Source: Diploptera punctata
Taxonomy: Eukaryota; Arthropoda; Insecta; Blattodea; Blaberidae
Assembly (NCBI GenBank): GCA_030220185.1
Contig: JASPKZ010007249.1
Coordinates: forward strand, 372,001-436,000
Reading direction: 5' to 3'
DNA length: 64,000 nt
Positions 21,696 through 31,065 of this stretch are shown in pieces (position 1 is the stretch's first letter; every line of letters begins with the position of its first letter). The notes under the pieces were generated by a model. That model did no database searches. It was not told the DNA's origin and saw nothing but the letters and a program-made list of their open reading frames with translations. A program made the translations under genes and the position numbers.

Positions 21696-21843
21696 CTAAA
21701 TTCATCCTTGGCAGATAGACTTCGAATACCACCCCAACTACTATTTGACAGGAAATCCACTGGACTTACAACATGAGGCTGAAGAGGAAATCTCAAGAGA
21801 AAATCAAGATCAGTTGCCAAAATTTCTTCATTCATAAGTAAAT
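21696..21843 (-). CDS. Dhc93AB-like: Dynein heavy chain exon 15: one base short (frameshift or assembly error)
   Basis: 148 nt. After acceptor TTTTCACAG the readable frame is LLMNEEILATDLDFLLRF, SPVDFLSNSSWGGIRSL and AKDEF, ending in phase 2. Joined to the phase-0 previous exon, the frame would give an early stop. One extra T in the run just inside the exon (minus-strand ATTT to ATTTT; plus-strand A run 21840-21842) gives Ile-Leu-Leu-Met-Asn, matching the ILLMN block I recall for the family, and makes the 21-exon total divisible by three. So either an assembly homopolymer error or a true one-base deletion. A PLE hairpin is inserted 11 nt upstream of the acceptor. Confidence 0.88.
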
Positions 21844-21854
21844 CTGTGAAAATA

Positions 21855-22095
21855 TTTAAAATTAATGTTGGGAAGTAAACATTATGAGATAATAATCACT
21901 TTATCTTTATCGGAGATTTTTTTGAAAAACTCACCTCATAAATTTCATGCTTTTCACAAGATCGTGGTTTCAGACAAAATCTCCTCCAACATCAGTCACA
22001 ACGCCGACTGATGATGGAAGAGATGTTGTCTGAAACCCATGAAAAGCACGAAATTTATGAGGTGAGAATTTTCTCCGATAAATGTTAAATATACC
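21855..22095. mobile_element. PLE hairpin insertion at the exon 15 acceptor, 241 bp
   Basis: GTGAAAATA flanks it at 21846-21854 and 22096-22104. The left copy is the tail of the polypyrimidine tract of the exon 15 acceptor (minus strand TATTTTCAC-AG). Arms carry CTCACCTCATAAATTTC and its complement and a decayed hammerhead region (CTGATGA at 22017-22023). The extension faces the exon. Confidence 0.85.
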
Positions 22096-22122
22096 GTGAA
22101 AATAATTGAATACTTTCATTAT

Positions 22123-22642
22123 AAGAATTAAATTAATGTTTTTATTATCTCACTTCATATCCTTTTTCTTCTAGACTGCAGTTTCGGAGCTACATCTCTA
22201 TTATCAGTAGCCTCTCGTCGACCGGTATTATGTCGTTTCTTGGCGGTTTTCTTCTTCCTTCTATCTTTGGACCAATGAACCTCTGGATCAATCAAAATTT
22301 GCGGGAGTTTCGAAATTCATAAGTTTATCTTTCTTGTTTTTTTGGATGTGGAATTTTTCCCAGACACATAAAAAAAAAGAAAGATAAACTCATGAATTTT
22401 GAAACTCCCACAAATTTTGATTTGATCCAGAGGTTCGTCGGTCCAACGATAGAAGGAAGAAGAAAACTGCCAAGTAATGACATATGAGTAACACCAGTTG
22501 ATGAGAGGCTACTGAGGCTACTGATGATGTAGCTCCGAAATTGCAGTCTAGAAGAAAAATGATATGAGATGAGGTAATAAAAACATTAATTTAATTCTTA
22601 AATTAAACATCAGTGTTTTATTTCCTTGTGAAAGTTAAATAA
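22123..22642. mobile_element. PLE hairpin insertion, 520 bp, 11-bp target duplication
   Basis: ACTTTCATTAT (22112-22122) and ACTTTTATTAT (22643-22653), one mismatch. Arms contain the last residues of the PLE frame (minus-strand left arm, plus-strand right arm with MNFETPTNFDLIQRFV) and hammerhead-like CTGATGATGTAGCTCCGAAA on the right. Ends TAAATTAAACATCAGTG. Confidence 0.83.
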
Positions 22643-22704
22643 ACTTTTATTATATTTTTCTCTACAAATACAAGCTTAGGTTATTAACAACAACTGGATC
22701 TTCA

Positions 22705-23333
22705 ACTTTTATAAGATTCATGATGTGTTCCGTTGAGGTTTATTCAAAATTAATATAAAATTATAGAATATTCACCTGAAAGGTCCGTCTCCTCAACTTA
22801 ATTATCATTTAACTGTAGCGCTTTCGGGACTTGTCCCATCATCGGCAGGATTCAAAACTGGTGTTTCACTGAAGATCTGGTAGAGGGGATTGCATGTATT
22901 GGGTTCGTTTTCGTTTATCAGGCTGTCGTTGTGAGCTGCTTTCATGATTTCCATCTCAGTTTTAACATCAGATTCAAAGAACATTTTCGAGACTTCGTTC
23001 ACGCAGAAGGTAAATCAAGCTATGCAAAACACGTTATCCATGAAGGACATCGCATGTTAAATATTGAAAACACCCTAACAGTGATGCACAGAGAAAATAA
23101 TCCAGCGAAGATAAACGTACTCGAAGAGATGGAAATCATGAAAGCAGCTCACAACGACAGCCTGATAAACGAAAACGAACCCAATACATGCAACCCCCTC
23201 TACCAGATCTTCAGTGAAACACCAGTTTTGAATCCTGCCGATGATGGGACAAGTCCCGAAAGCGCTACAGTTAAATGATAATTAAGTTGAGGAGACGGAC
23301 CTTTCAGGTGAATATTCTATAATTTTATATTAA
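22705..23333. mobile_element. Penelope-type inverted-repeat insertion, 629 bp, 13-bp target duplication
   Basis: AACTGGATCTTCA flanks it at 22692-22704 and 23334-23346. Right arm frame: IRFKEHFRDFVHAEGKSS, YAKHVIHEGHRMLNIENT, DDGTSPESATVK then stop: the C-terminal end of a GIY-YIG PLE protein of a family distinct from the others here. The left arm mirrors its last 200 bp. Hammerhead-like motif in both arms. Extension of about 45 nt on the left side. Confidence 0.9.
23235..23270 (+). ncRNA. Hammerhead ribozyme-like motif (Penelope-type family)
   Basis: Stem I CTG/CAG; core CCGATGA (U4 to C change, so probably impaired); unpaired T; stem II GGGAC/GTCCC with loop AA; GAA; stem III AG-CG-CT; H17 A23267. 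A mirror copy is at 22813-22848 on the minus strand. Confidence 0.65.
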
Positions 23334-23456
23334 AACTGGATCTTCATGAGAGGAGAACAAACTAGAAGCATAAAAAATATATTTTTTTACTTCATGCCTA
23401 TAAAAATATTTTATCTTTGAACTTTGAAAACATTTTTATTAATTAAGATCATTTAC

Positions 23457-23627
23457 CTGAAATGCCATTTGAGAAGAGAAAATAAGTTTATCACGCTCAA
23501 AGAGTCCTCTTGTTGTGTACATGAAAACAGAGTAAGTAATGCAGTCTATAAGATTCAGCACTCTTGTTGTTACATCTCCTGCTGGCACTGCTTTCTCAAT
23601 TGCTTTCTGGAAAACCACACTGAAAGC
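23457..23627 (-). CDS. Dhc93AB-like: Dynein heavy chain exon 14: AAA6 N-terminal helices
   Basis: 57 codons, phase 0/0: AFSVVFQKAIEKAVP to YTTRGLFERDKLIFSSQ, ending MAFQ at donor GTAAAT. Phase 0 here conflicts with the following exon unless that exon regains one missing base. Confidence 0.94.
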
Positions 23628-23702
23628 CTGTAATAAAAAGCTAACTGTTAATAAATAAATATTCAACTTCAATTTTATGTTTGTCACAATTTCTTTACTT
23701 AT

Positions 23703-24858
23703 TATATTATTTTTGGTCTGGACATCTTACCTCAATATTAATGTTGATTTGTTCTTGAACATGTTTCAAAACAATTCTGTTTTATCTTCAGCTTTCCTAG
23801 ACTGGTTTTATTTATGTTGCATTATGTTGCACCACCTGGATGTCGATGTCAGCTCCATCCTGTGGTTGGCCAAAGAACCTCCAAACAAGGTCACCCTCCA
23901 TCGGAATATCAAAATTCATAACTCTGTTTCTGTTCTTCTGAATATAAATTTTTCCCCAAATAGTCAGCTCTTTTGTATTTTCTAACTGTTTTAATAATTT
24001 AGTGTCTGAATTTATATTATGTTTTTCAGACCAAACATGAGCAGCAACTGCAGATTTTTCAATTTCTCCATTTTTAATATTTCTTATGTGTTCTTTGGTT
24101 CTAATTTTTAGGTTTCTTTTTGTTTTCCCTATATATATCTTTTCACAACCCATGCATTCAATTTGATATATTCCTGACTTTTTATTTTTATCAGTTTTTT
24201 CATTTTTAAATTTGAATTTGAATTTGATTTTTTTTTCATTTTTGTTGGTTTTTATTAGTTTATTTAAACTGTAGTTATTTTTTGGTGCTAATTTAATATT
24301 AAACTTCTCAAATATATTTTGAAATTTATTATGTACCCAGGGGTGATATGTGAATTTCCTATATTTTTTCATAGGTGGTTCTTCTTTTTCAAGATTACTT
24401 CTGTTTATCATTTTTTGTTTTTTATACTTTTCTATCCTTTTATGTACCATTGGAGAAATTGAAAAATCTGCAGTTGCTGCTCATGTTTGGTCTGAAAAAC
24501 ATAATATCAATTCAGACACTAAATTATTAAAACAGTTAGAAAATACAAACGAGCTGACTATTTGGGAAAAAATTTATATTCAGAAGAACAGAAACAGAGT
24601 TATGAATTTTGATATTCCGATGGAGGGTGACCTTGTTTGGAGGTTCTTTGGCCAACCACAGGATGGAGCTGACATCGACACCAAGGTGGTGCAACATAAT
24701 GCAACATAAATAAAACCAGTCTGGGAAAGCTGAAGATAAAACAGAATTGTTTTGAAACATGTTCAAGAACAAATCAACATTAATATTGAGGTAAGATGTC
24801 CAGACCAAAAATAATATAATTAAAATAACCTCAAAATGTGGCTTCCTAAAATTAAATA
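23703..24858. mobile_element. PLE long inverted-repeat insertion, 1156 bp, 12-bp target duplication
   Basis: TTCTTTACTTAT flanks it at 23691-23702 and 24859-24870. The left arm encodes on the minus strand RKFTYHPWVHNKFQNIF, KSGIYQIECMGCEKIYIG, KTKRNLKIRTKEHIRNIK and WRFFGQPQDGADI; the frame is open over about 210 codons. The right arm repeats the last 90 codons. Hammerhead-like region in both arms (CTGAAGA, stem II AAAACA/TGTTTT, GAAACATGT) but stem I is weak. Confidence 0.92.
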
Positions 24859-25069
24859 TTCTTTACTTATATTAGAATAAATGCAAATTATATAATCATT
24901 CAAAATTCTAACACTTTGAAAGGTTAAATATAATATTAAAAGGTAATTTTTTACTCTCTTCATCTAGGAGAAATTAGTAGTCACCTACAATCAATCTTTC
25001 TATTTCCCTTGGACCTTACAACCAAATTTTTATATGTATTTGATATTTTTAGGAAGTAACACTTTGAGG

Positions 25070-25370
25070 CTTTATTTAACAATCAGATGTTTTAATGAAA
25101 CAGTTAGAGAAATTGAAAGAACTCACAGTTTGGGAAAAGATCTGCATCCAGAAATAAAAAGACAAAATAATGAATTTTGAAATTCCCGGGGAAAGGATCT
25201 GTGTTGGAAATGCATCAGTTAACCAACAGAGGGAAGAAGAATAGGCCTACAGGTTTACCAATTGTCAAATCAACAGATATCAGTTGACATCAAAGAATGA
25301 CAGGAATTTAGTAAAATTGAAGATGACAAAACAAAAAGGAAAGCAACATATCACTGCCCATGGCCTTTAA
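25070..25370 (+). mobile_element. PLE C-terminal fragment, decayed
   Basis: The frame reads LKELTVWEKICIQK then a stop and IMNFEIPGER, the conserved end of the PLE nuclease frame. Followed at once by a Harbinger-like MITE. Confidence 0.7.
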
Positions 25371-25965
25371 GGGTCGAATCTATGAACGCATTAGACCGTA
25401 AAAGGCGTTCTCTGCTGAGAAAGTTGTATCCTAATACGATTTTGCTTACTCAGAAATCTATTCATGCGATAATAAATGTTGAAATTCGTAAGCTACCTGA
25501 CAAGGTAACTTAAGATAGAAATTTATCGTGAGAATCCCGAAGGGAACCGATGTAGTTTGAAACCTTGCCGTGTACCTTGCTGCTTTATCCAAGATGTCGG
25601 ACCTTGAAGACTTCGATCATGTTTTCAGTATACGCGGAGAAGAGGAATTTGATAGAGTCTACCAAAGAATTCAACTGGAAGAACAGGAGAATCGGCATAA
25701 TATTGCGCGATGCAGACGTCGTTGTATACGGTATTATTTGCAGGACGCAAGCATAAATGCATTCCTCTATAGCAGATGAAAATAATGGAAGTGGTTTTAT
25801 CGCTGAGAATTCTGGGTAATTTCTTGCTAATATTACGAAAACGACGATTTTCATGCATGACCAGTTAGTGGGTAGCTAATTCAATCTTTGCACTTGCTCA
25901 CGGTGAGTCAGCTCACCAGTGATTGGAAGTAATTTGAGTAGAGACTAATGTATTTGCATGCGGCC
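25371..25965 (+). mobile_element. Harbinger-like MITE, copy 2
   Basis: Begins GGGTCGAATCTATGAACG and ends TTTGCATGCGGCCC; TTA/TAA-like bases at both edges. A short open frame starts ATG at 25592 and reads FDHVFSIRGEEEFDRVYQ. The frame's similarity between copies suggests a common remnant N-terminal transposase exon. Confidence 0.75.
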
Positions 25966-26076
25966 CTAAGTCTGGAAAAATTTAAATATCATTTTCTGTA
26001 ATTCATTACATTGGCAATCATAATTTTTTTTATTATTTAATGTAATAAGAGATTGAAACAATTAAAATGAGAATAC

Positions 26077-26382
26077 CTTAAGAGAGAACTGATATATAGG
26101 GTTTATGGTATTCAGGTCATTGAGAATAAAATATAATAGAGAGGCTCTAGCAGCAGCTGGTCGATATAATTCTCGAGCCTGGTCTATTTTAGCCGATGTT
26201 ATCTTAGCCTCTGCAACTTTCTGTTCTATCTCAGCTGCAGTTCTCTTTGTAGTCTCCAAATTTTCTACCAATGCTGTATCTCCAAGAATATTCCCTCCAG
26301 CAGAAGATAATCTTGATAATAAGTCATCTTCCAATGTCTTCAACATGATTTTAAAATCATTCTGTTGCTTGGTTAGTTCAGC
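26077..26382 (-). CDS. Dhc93AB-like: Dynein heavy chain exon 13: AAA5/AAA6 helical linker
   Basis: 102 codons, phase 0/0, the largest exon here. It contains [31 protein letters not shown] and [18 protein letters not shown], among the most conserved runs of axonemal beta heavy chains. Confidence 0.95.
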
Positions 26383-26514
26383 CTGGAAAAAAATAGCTTT
26401 ACTAAAATGAAGCTTCTTTTAAAAGTTCTACACAATAAGAATCTCAATGGATTCATTATTTTTTTTACCTAACAGATTCTACTCCTGGTAGGTTTATTTT
26501 CTGAGTATTTTTAT

Positions 26515-26897
26515 TATTAATTTAACACTTCTCACTGAAGGATAAATTATATTTGAAGAGAAAAATTTTCGCCTAGACCGAGACTCGAATATAATTTATC
26601 CTTCAGTGAGAAGTGTTAAATTAATAATAAAAATATCAATAGAAGCCCTACTGGCTTTATAAGGTAGTGTTAAATTCCCAATAAATGTCTTCTTAATTGA
26701 GAAGCCGCCATTTGCAAAGATAGAAACAAAGGTTTTAATGCATTTGGCACGAGGGAATTACAACGTATATAAGAGAAAAATTTGCGTCTAGATCGCAACT
26801 CGCCTCAGTAGCTCAATTGGTAGAGCATTTGGTCTGGAAAGCCAAAGGTCCCGGGTTCGAGTCTCAGTCTAGGAAAAAAATTTTCTCTTCAAATATC
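26515..26897. mobile_element. TTE inverted pair, left member short
   Basis: A minus-strand 3' stub (26515-26590) precedes a full plus-strand unit with CTTCTTAATTGAGAAG hairpin, TATATAAGAGAAAAATTT and tRNA-like module 26800-26876, ending TTTTCTCTTCAAATAT. Confidence 0.78.
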
Positions 26898-27115
26898 TGG
26901 ATTAAATTTCAAACTAATCCACATGTTAAGAGGGTATATGGTATTATTAACAGCGATTTATCCATTGGATAGAGCTATTAAATCTGATGCTTTTGACAGA
27001 AGTAAGCTACTTGCAAGCATTTGGTTTCACTTTCTTCCTTCTCTTCATCATCATTCCTCACAAACACATTTAAACCATTCATAAATTAAATATGACAAAT
27101 GACATTATGAGGTTC

Positions 27116-27486
27116 GTCCACCGCTGTGGTCTCAAGATAGCATGCTGCCTTGTCACACAGCAGGCCCGGGTTCGATCCCCGGTCAGGACAGTTTTCTGGG
27201 TGAGATTTTTATTGGTTTTTTTTTTCCTCACCTGTAAGACAAATGTCAGGAAACTTTAAGGCCCAAATGGTCCCCGAACATCATGTGGCCATCACAAACA
27301 TCATCATTCATATTCATCTTATATTAAGCTTAGGATTAGGGACTCTTCTGGCGCACAACTACTAACATCATCACCATCATATCATCAGAGCAACATAACC
27401 CCGCCCGCCTTGCAGGTGCCCCAACCTTAGAAGTGGGTTACAATTATATCAATGCCAGGAGAGAACACCAGAAATGTCCTTAAAAA
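27116..27486 (+). mobile_element. Chimeric SINE (SINE-B head, SINE-C body), 9-bp target duplication
   Basis: ATGAGGTTC flanks it at 27107-27115 and 27487-27495, so it inserted as one unit. 27116-27320 is SINE-B (CCACCGCTGTGGTCTC, B box GGTTCGATCCC, TCACCTGTAAGAC). 27322-27486 is the body of SINE-C, found at 41660-41865 and 42000-42180 behind a different tRNA head (CCAGGAGAGAACACCAGAAA in all). Confidence 0.85.
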
Positions 27487-27557
27487 ATGAGGTTCTTAGT
27501 TCAATGAATGAATGAGTCAATTCTTATCTTACCTCATACTTCATGTTTTTTTAAACA

Positions 27558-27601
27558 CGGAAATTGCAATTTTCAAAAGGAGTGCCTCTCATCCTCAGCC
27601 G
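27558..27601 (-). ncRNA. Hammerhead ribozyme, left arm
   Basis: Minus strand: stem I CGG/CCG; CTGAGGA; unpaired T; stem II GAGAGG/CCTTTT (with G-U pairs); GAA; stem III AATT-GC-AATT; H17 T. Compared with 27731-27775 the stem III C-G pair is replaced by T-A, a compensatory change. Confidence 0.85.
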
Positions 27602-27730
27602 ATATTATGATTAGATACATGAATTTTTTAATTCCTGATGAACAGGACTTGATCTCAAAGTTCATCAAATCAACATCAGATGGCATCATTATACATGAAG
27701 ATCCAAATGAAAATCTGGTAGTCACAATAT

Positions 27731-27775
27731 CGGCTGAGGATGAGAGGAATCTCCTCTTGAAAACTGCAGTTTCCG
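27731..27775 (+). ncRNA. Hammerhead ribozyme, right arm
   Basis: Stem I CGG (27731-27733) with CCG (27773-27775); CTGAGGA 27734-27740; unpaired T27741; stem II GAGAGGA/TCCTCTT; GAA 27759-27761; stem III AACT-GC-AGTT 27762-27771; H17 T27772; cleavage predicted after 27772. All core bases canonical. Type I architecture with minimal stem III, as reported for PLE hammerheads. Confidence 0.87.
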
Positions 27776-28249
27776 TGTTTAAAAAAAAAACATGAAGTGT
27801 GAGGTAAGATAGGAATTGACTCATTCATTCATTGAACCCTTATACCATACTCATCTTCTTTGTACACAATACAAATATACATCATCTAAACATGGTCTGC
27901 CAAAGTGATATGTAAATTGAAAATAGACAATATAAATGCCATCTATTTACTGTCTGTGGAACCTAAAATATGAAAATTGCAATGGAACACACATACACAA
28001 ATACGCATATACACTTGGTTCCTCATAGGAATTTATCAGCTACTTGTTTAATCAAGTATACCTCCAAGGTCAAAAGAATCATACTGATAATAAAAAAGAA
28101 AAGAAGAAAACATTTTAATAATATATTTATATTTTTTCCTATATAAAGGAATGTGGCAATACATGCAACTATTAGTAAACCATTTAAATTGTTAATACAA
28201 TAAAACTAGTATTCTAACTAAATATTCTAACACAAAGAATAATACAAAC

Positions 28250-28640
28250 AATCATTAAATGAATCAGATTTTCCACTTCATCTCACATTTTGTATCTTTT
28301 CCAAGACTAGTTCTAAGGAAAATTTCTCATTGTCTAATGACATCAACTGCAGTTGATAATGAGCCAGTTGACAAGAGATTTTTTTTTAACAATTTGAGTC
28401 AGATAAAATGTTTTTTCATCTCACTTCATGAAGAGGACACAGAACTTTATGAGGTGAGATGAAAATACATTTTATCCGACTCAAATTATAAATTGTAAAT
28501 TAATTCTGATTAAAAGAGAAGTTTTCCTTGAAACTAGTCTGGAAAAGAAACAAAATATGAGGTGAGGTGAAAAATCTAATTAATGCAATGATTGTTAAAT
28601 AAAATCTCATAGTGTTTCTTCCTAAAAATATCACTTAATT
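28250..28640. mobile_element. PLE hairpin insertion in the exon 12 donor site, 391 bp
   Basis: ATACAAAC flanks it at 28242-28249 and 28641-28648; the right copy is the exon 12 5' splice site (minus strand GTTTGTAT). Outer arms end CACTTCATCTCACATTTTG and CAAAATATGAGGTGAGGTG; stem III-like ACTAGT in GAAACTAGTC at 28512-28521. An inner inverted pair (28381-28490, GAGTCAGATAAAATG with its complement) is a second hairpin nested in the first. Confidence 0.82.
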
Positions 28641-28648
28641 ATACAAAC

Positions 28649-28853
28649 TTTCAAGTCTTCCAGATCTGGTCGTTCAGCTTTTACAACTTCAGCCAACAAC
28701 TGGTCCTCCAAACCATCTCTTGTGACTGTGAAGTTGATTAATGTAGTCTGGGCCTGCATCTCAGGTTTATAATGTGGGTTTGCCAACTTTGTTTGTAGAA
28801 TTAATTGGAAATTTGAATTATATTCCACTTCTTTATCTCCAATTTTAATAGCC
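28649..28853 (-). CDS. Dhc93AB-like: Dynein heavy chain exon 12: AAA5 to AAA6
   Basis: 205 nt; one base completes the split lysine. It encodes [18 protein letters not shown] and [18 protein letters not shown]. Its donor (GTTTGTAT) is contained in the 8-bp target duplication of a PLE hairpin insertion at 28250-28640, so that insertion landed in the 5' splice site itself. Confidence 0.94.
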
Positions 28854-29861
28854 CTGAACACAATAAAAATATTGAAATAAGTATATAAATCACATAAGTT
28901 CAATGTATTATACAGTGTCATTATTCTTGCAACATACCAAGATACTTAACTTCCCTAATTAAATTCATATTCCTTTCTCTGGGAATAAATTTGTCACCTT
29001 CCAGGAATTACATGGTTTCTTACTGCACTGTCTAGGTAAAACTGACTGACCTACCTTCTTCCTGTAATGCTGTAACTCCAAGTTCTCTTCCTGCAGCAGC
29101 AGCAGAAAGGCCACTGTGAATGAGTCTTACGAACTCCAAACATAGATCTTGCCTATCCTCCATTTTCTGGGATTATGATGAAAATAGACAGTGCAGGGGA
29201 AGAGGTCCAAATTATGTTTATTTATGAACATTCTAAGAGATGCTGCCACATTATTACCAAGAATGCATCTGTAATACTATTTATGACAACAAGATATGGA
29301 ACATTATTCTGCAATTCTTTATAATGCAATCATGTTATATTTAAAATTGAACATATGCAGGATTGTGAAATTTATTCACACCTATTAAATTGCTTAACAT
29401 GTCACAAGCCTAACAAATTGCATATAGGAATGGCATTATAGGCCAAAGTTCTATCTTTTCTCTACAGTTGGCAAACTGATCACAGTCTGCCAGTGAATTT
29501 TTCCTATTTCATGTGACGGCTTTATATTCATTTTTTTATGCATTATATTATACTAAACAAGTAAGCTGAAGAGGTTCCAGTGAAGGCAAGCAAGTCAGTG
29601 GTGAATGATGGAAGGAGCACTTTTAAGAATCAAGTAGACCTCAGAGAAAATAATCAAGTGAAAACAAATTCTTTTAAGACAGGGAATATAATTGGGAAGA
29701 AAAACAATGGGAAGATAGAGATGGAAAGAGGCACATTCAGAACCAACCACCCATAAGGGAAACATGATAAGAGGCTAAGGAATGTATGTAAACTTTCATA
29801 AGGCAGTTTTTCAATCACTTAATGTAGAAGTAAATGGAAATAGAAAACAATGTAAACATAC
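28854..29861. other. Intron between dynein exons 11 and 12
   Basis: About 1 kb with no recognisable transposon, tRNA-like module or reading frame of note; ordinary AT-rich intron sequence. One of the longest repeat-free stretches of the window. Confidence 0.6.
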
Positions 29862-30055
29862 TTTCCTTTCTTGATTAGATTGCGTCCAAGAAGAGGATCT
29901 AGTACTGGATCTATATTCTCCTCAATACTTTCTAGTATAACAGTTGCACCATTAGTTATAGACTGTTCAATGACCTCCAAATAACCACGCTGCCCCAGCC
30001 TGATAACTTTCAATGCATCCCCATACTTCTGCTTTATCCATTTAACTCCTTGAAG
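29862..30055 (-). CDS. Dhc93AB-like: Dynein heavy chain exon 11: AAA5
   Basis: 194 nt, phase 0 to 2. It opens [18 protein letters not shown] and closes [16 protein letters not shown]; the final lysine codon is split with the next exon. Donor GTATGT, acceptor TTTTCAG. Confidence 0.94.
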
Positions 30056-31062
30056 CTGAAAAGAACAACAAATATTTTTAAAGTACACATCATAATATTA
30101 CACCTGAAATCAGTGAAATAAATCAGAAGATTTTTTTAGAAAATTATTAGAAATGTAAAGGTATCCATTGGGATGGCTCCTTTTTAAGGGATCTGACCCC
30201 AGTCCCGATTTTTGAGAATGTAAATTACAATACAATGCATAAATTTCACTTTGAAGTCATAATTCTTCATGTGCTGTCAATAAAGGCTACTGTCTTTAAC
30301 AGGGAGGAAACCCTTTAATTCCTTCCATCGAAGTCTTAAAGGAACCGACCTGGACAGTAACCTAGTGTCCAATCCCTCTCATGATTATGCATGATGAACG
30401 AAAGGGAAGGGCTACTCACCAATAAGCACTGGTCAGCTTGGTGAGTTTCTCTTTTTTTGACCAAATTGGTATTACTTCTTCTTCTCATACCAATTCCCTC
30501 TTTCAACTTTACTATCCAGTCTCCCTTGACTGACCTCTTGTTTCTTTCGACCCTGATGGTATTAGAGTATTCGAGGTCTAGGGGTTCATTTCTCCTTCCT
30601 TCCTATACATACTTTCTCTCTATGGGTGACATAACCACCACATGTGGTGCCTACTACTAAATGGTTACAACTAGTTTATGGTACTCCAATACAAATATAA
30701 AAAAAAATATGCACTGATTCAATTTTCAGAGAGATGGACACAGAAAGAGGTAGCCTTTTAAGTAATTCATTATAGCACTAAAGCTTGGACTGGAAACTAG
30801 CAGCTCTTTCCACCTTCAGTATTCTTGGATTGATTGGGATGGTCCAGCATGTGAATTAGCAACTCCAAAAAAAGGCATTTAGTAACAAATGTTTAAAAAT
30901 TTCAGGTTGAGATTTAAGTTCAATTCTATCTATAGTATTGTGTTAAAATTAAAGTTCTTTATTACATTAATTTAAAATAAATATTTATAGTAATAGAAAA
31001 AGCAAATTATTATATACAGATAAGCTAGTTAAATTTTAAGCAAAGAAAAAATTAATAGAGAC
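30056..31062. other. Intron sequence, nothing assigned
   Basis: Contains a plus-strand pyrimidine-rich stretch near 30440-30620 and GGAACCGACCTGGACAG near 30340, which look like old repeat debris, but no family could be matched. Confidence 0.4.
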
Positions 31063-31065
31063 TTA

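Larger units (their letters stand above)
27502..27838. mobile_element. PLE hairpin insertion with two complete hammerhead ribozymes
   Basis: Left (minus) and right (plus) arms are inverted over the whole length, from TTCAATGAATGAATGAGTC to its complement. Arms hold the last codons of a PLE frame (FLIPDEQDLISKFIKST) and an intact hammerhead each. Ends carry CTTACCTCATACTTCATG. No target duplication seen because the arms read into each other's flank. Confidence 0.85.

Noticed and set aside
22805..23002. Minus-strand 65-codon frame ending MNEVSKMFFESDV...
   Set aside because: It is the left-arm copy of the Penelope C-terminus, already covered by the element at 22705-23333, not a separate gene.
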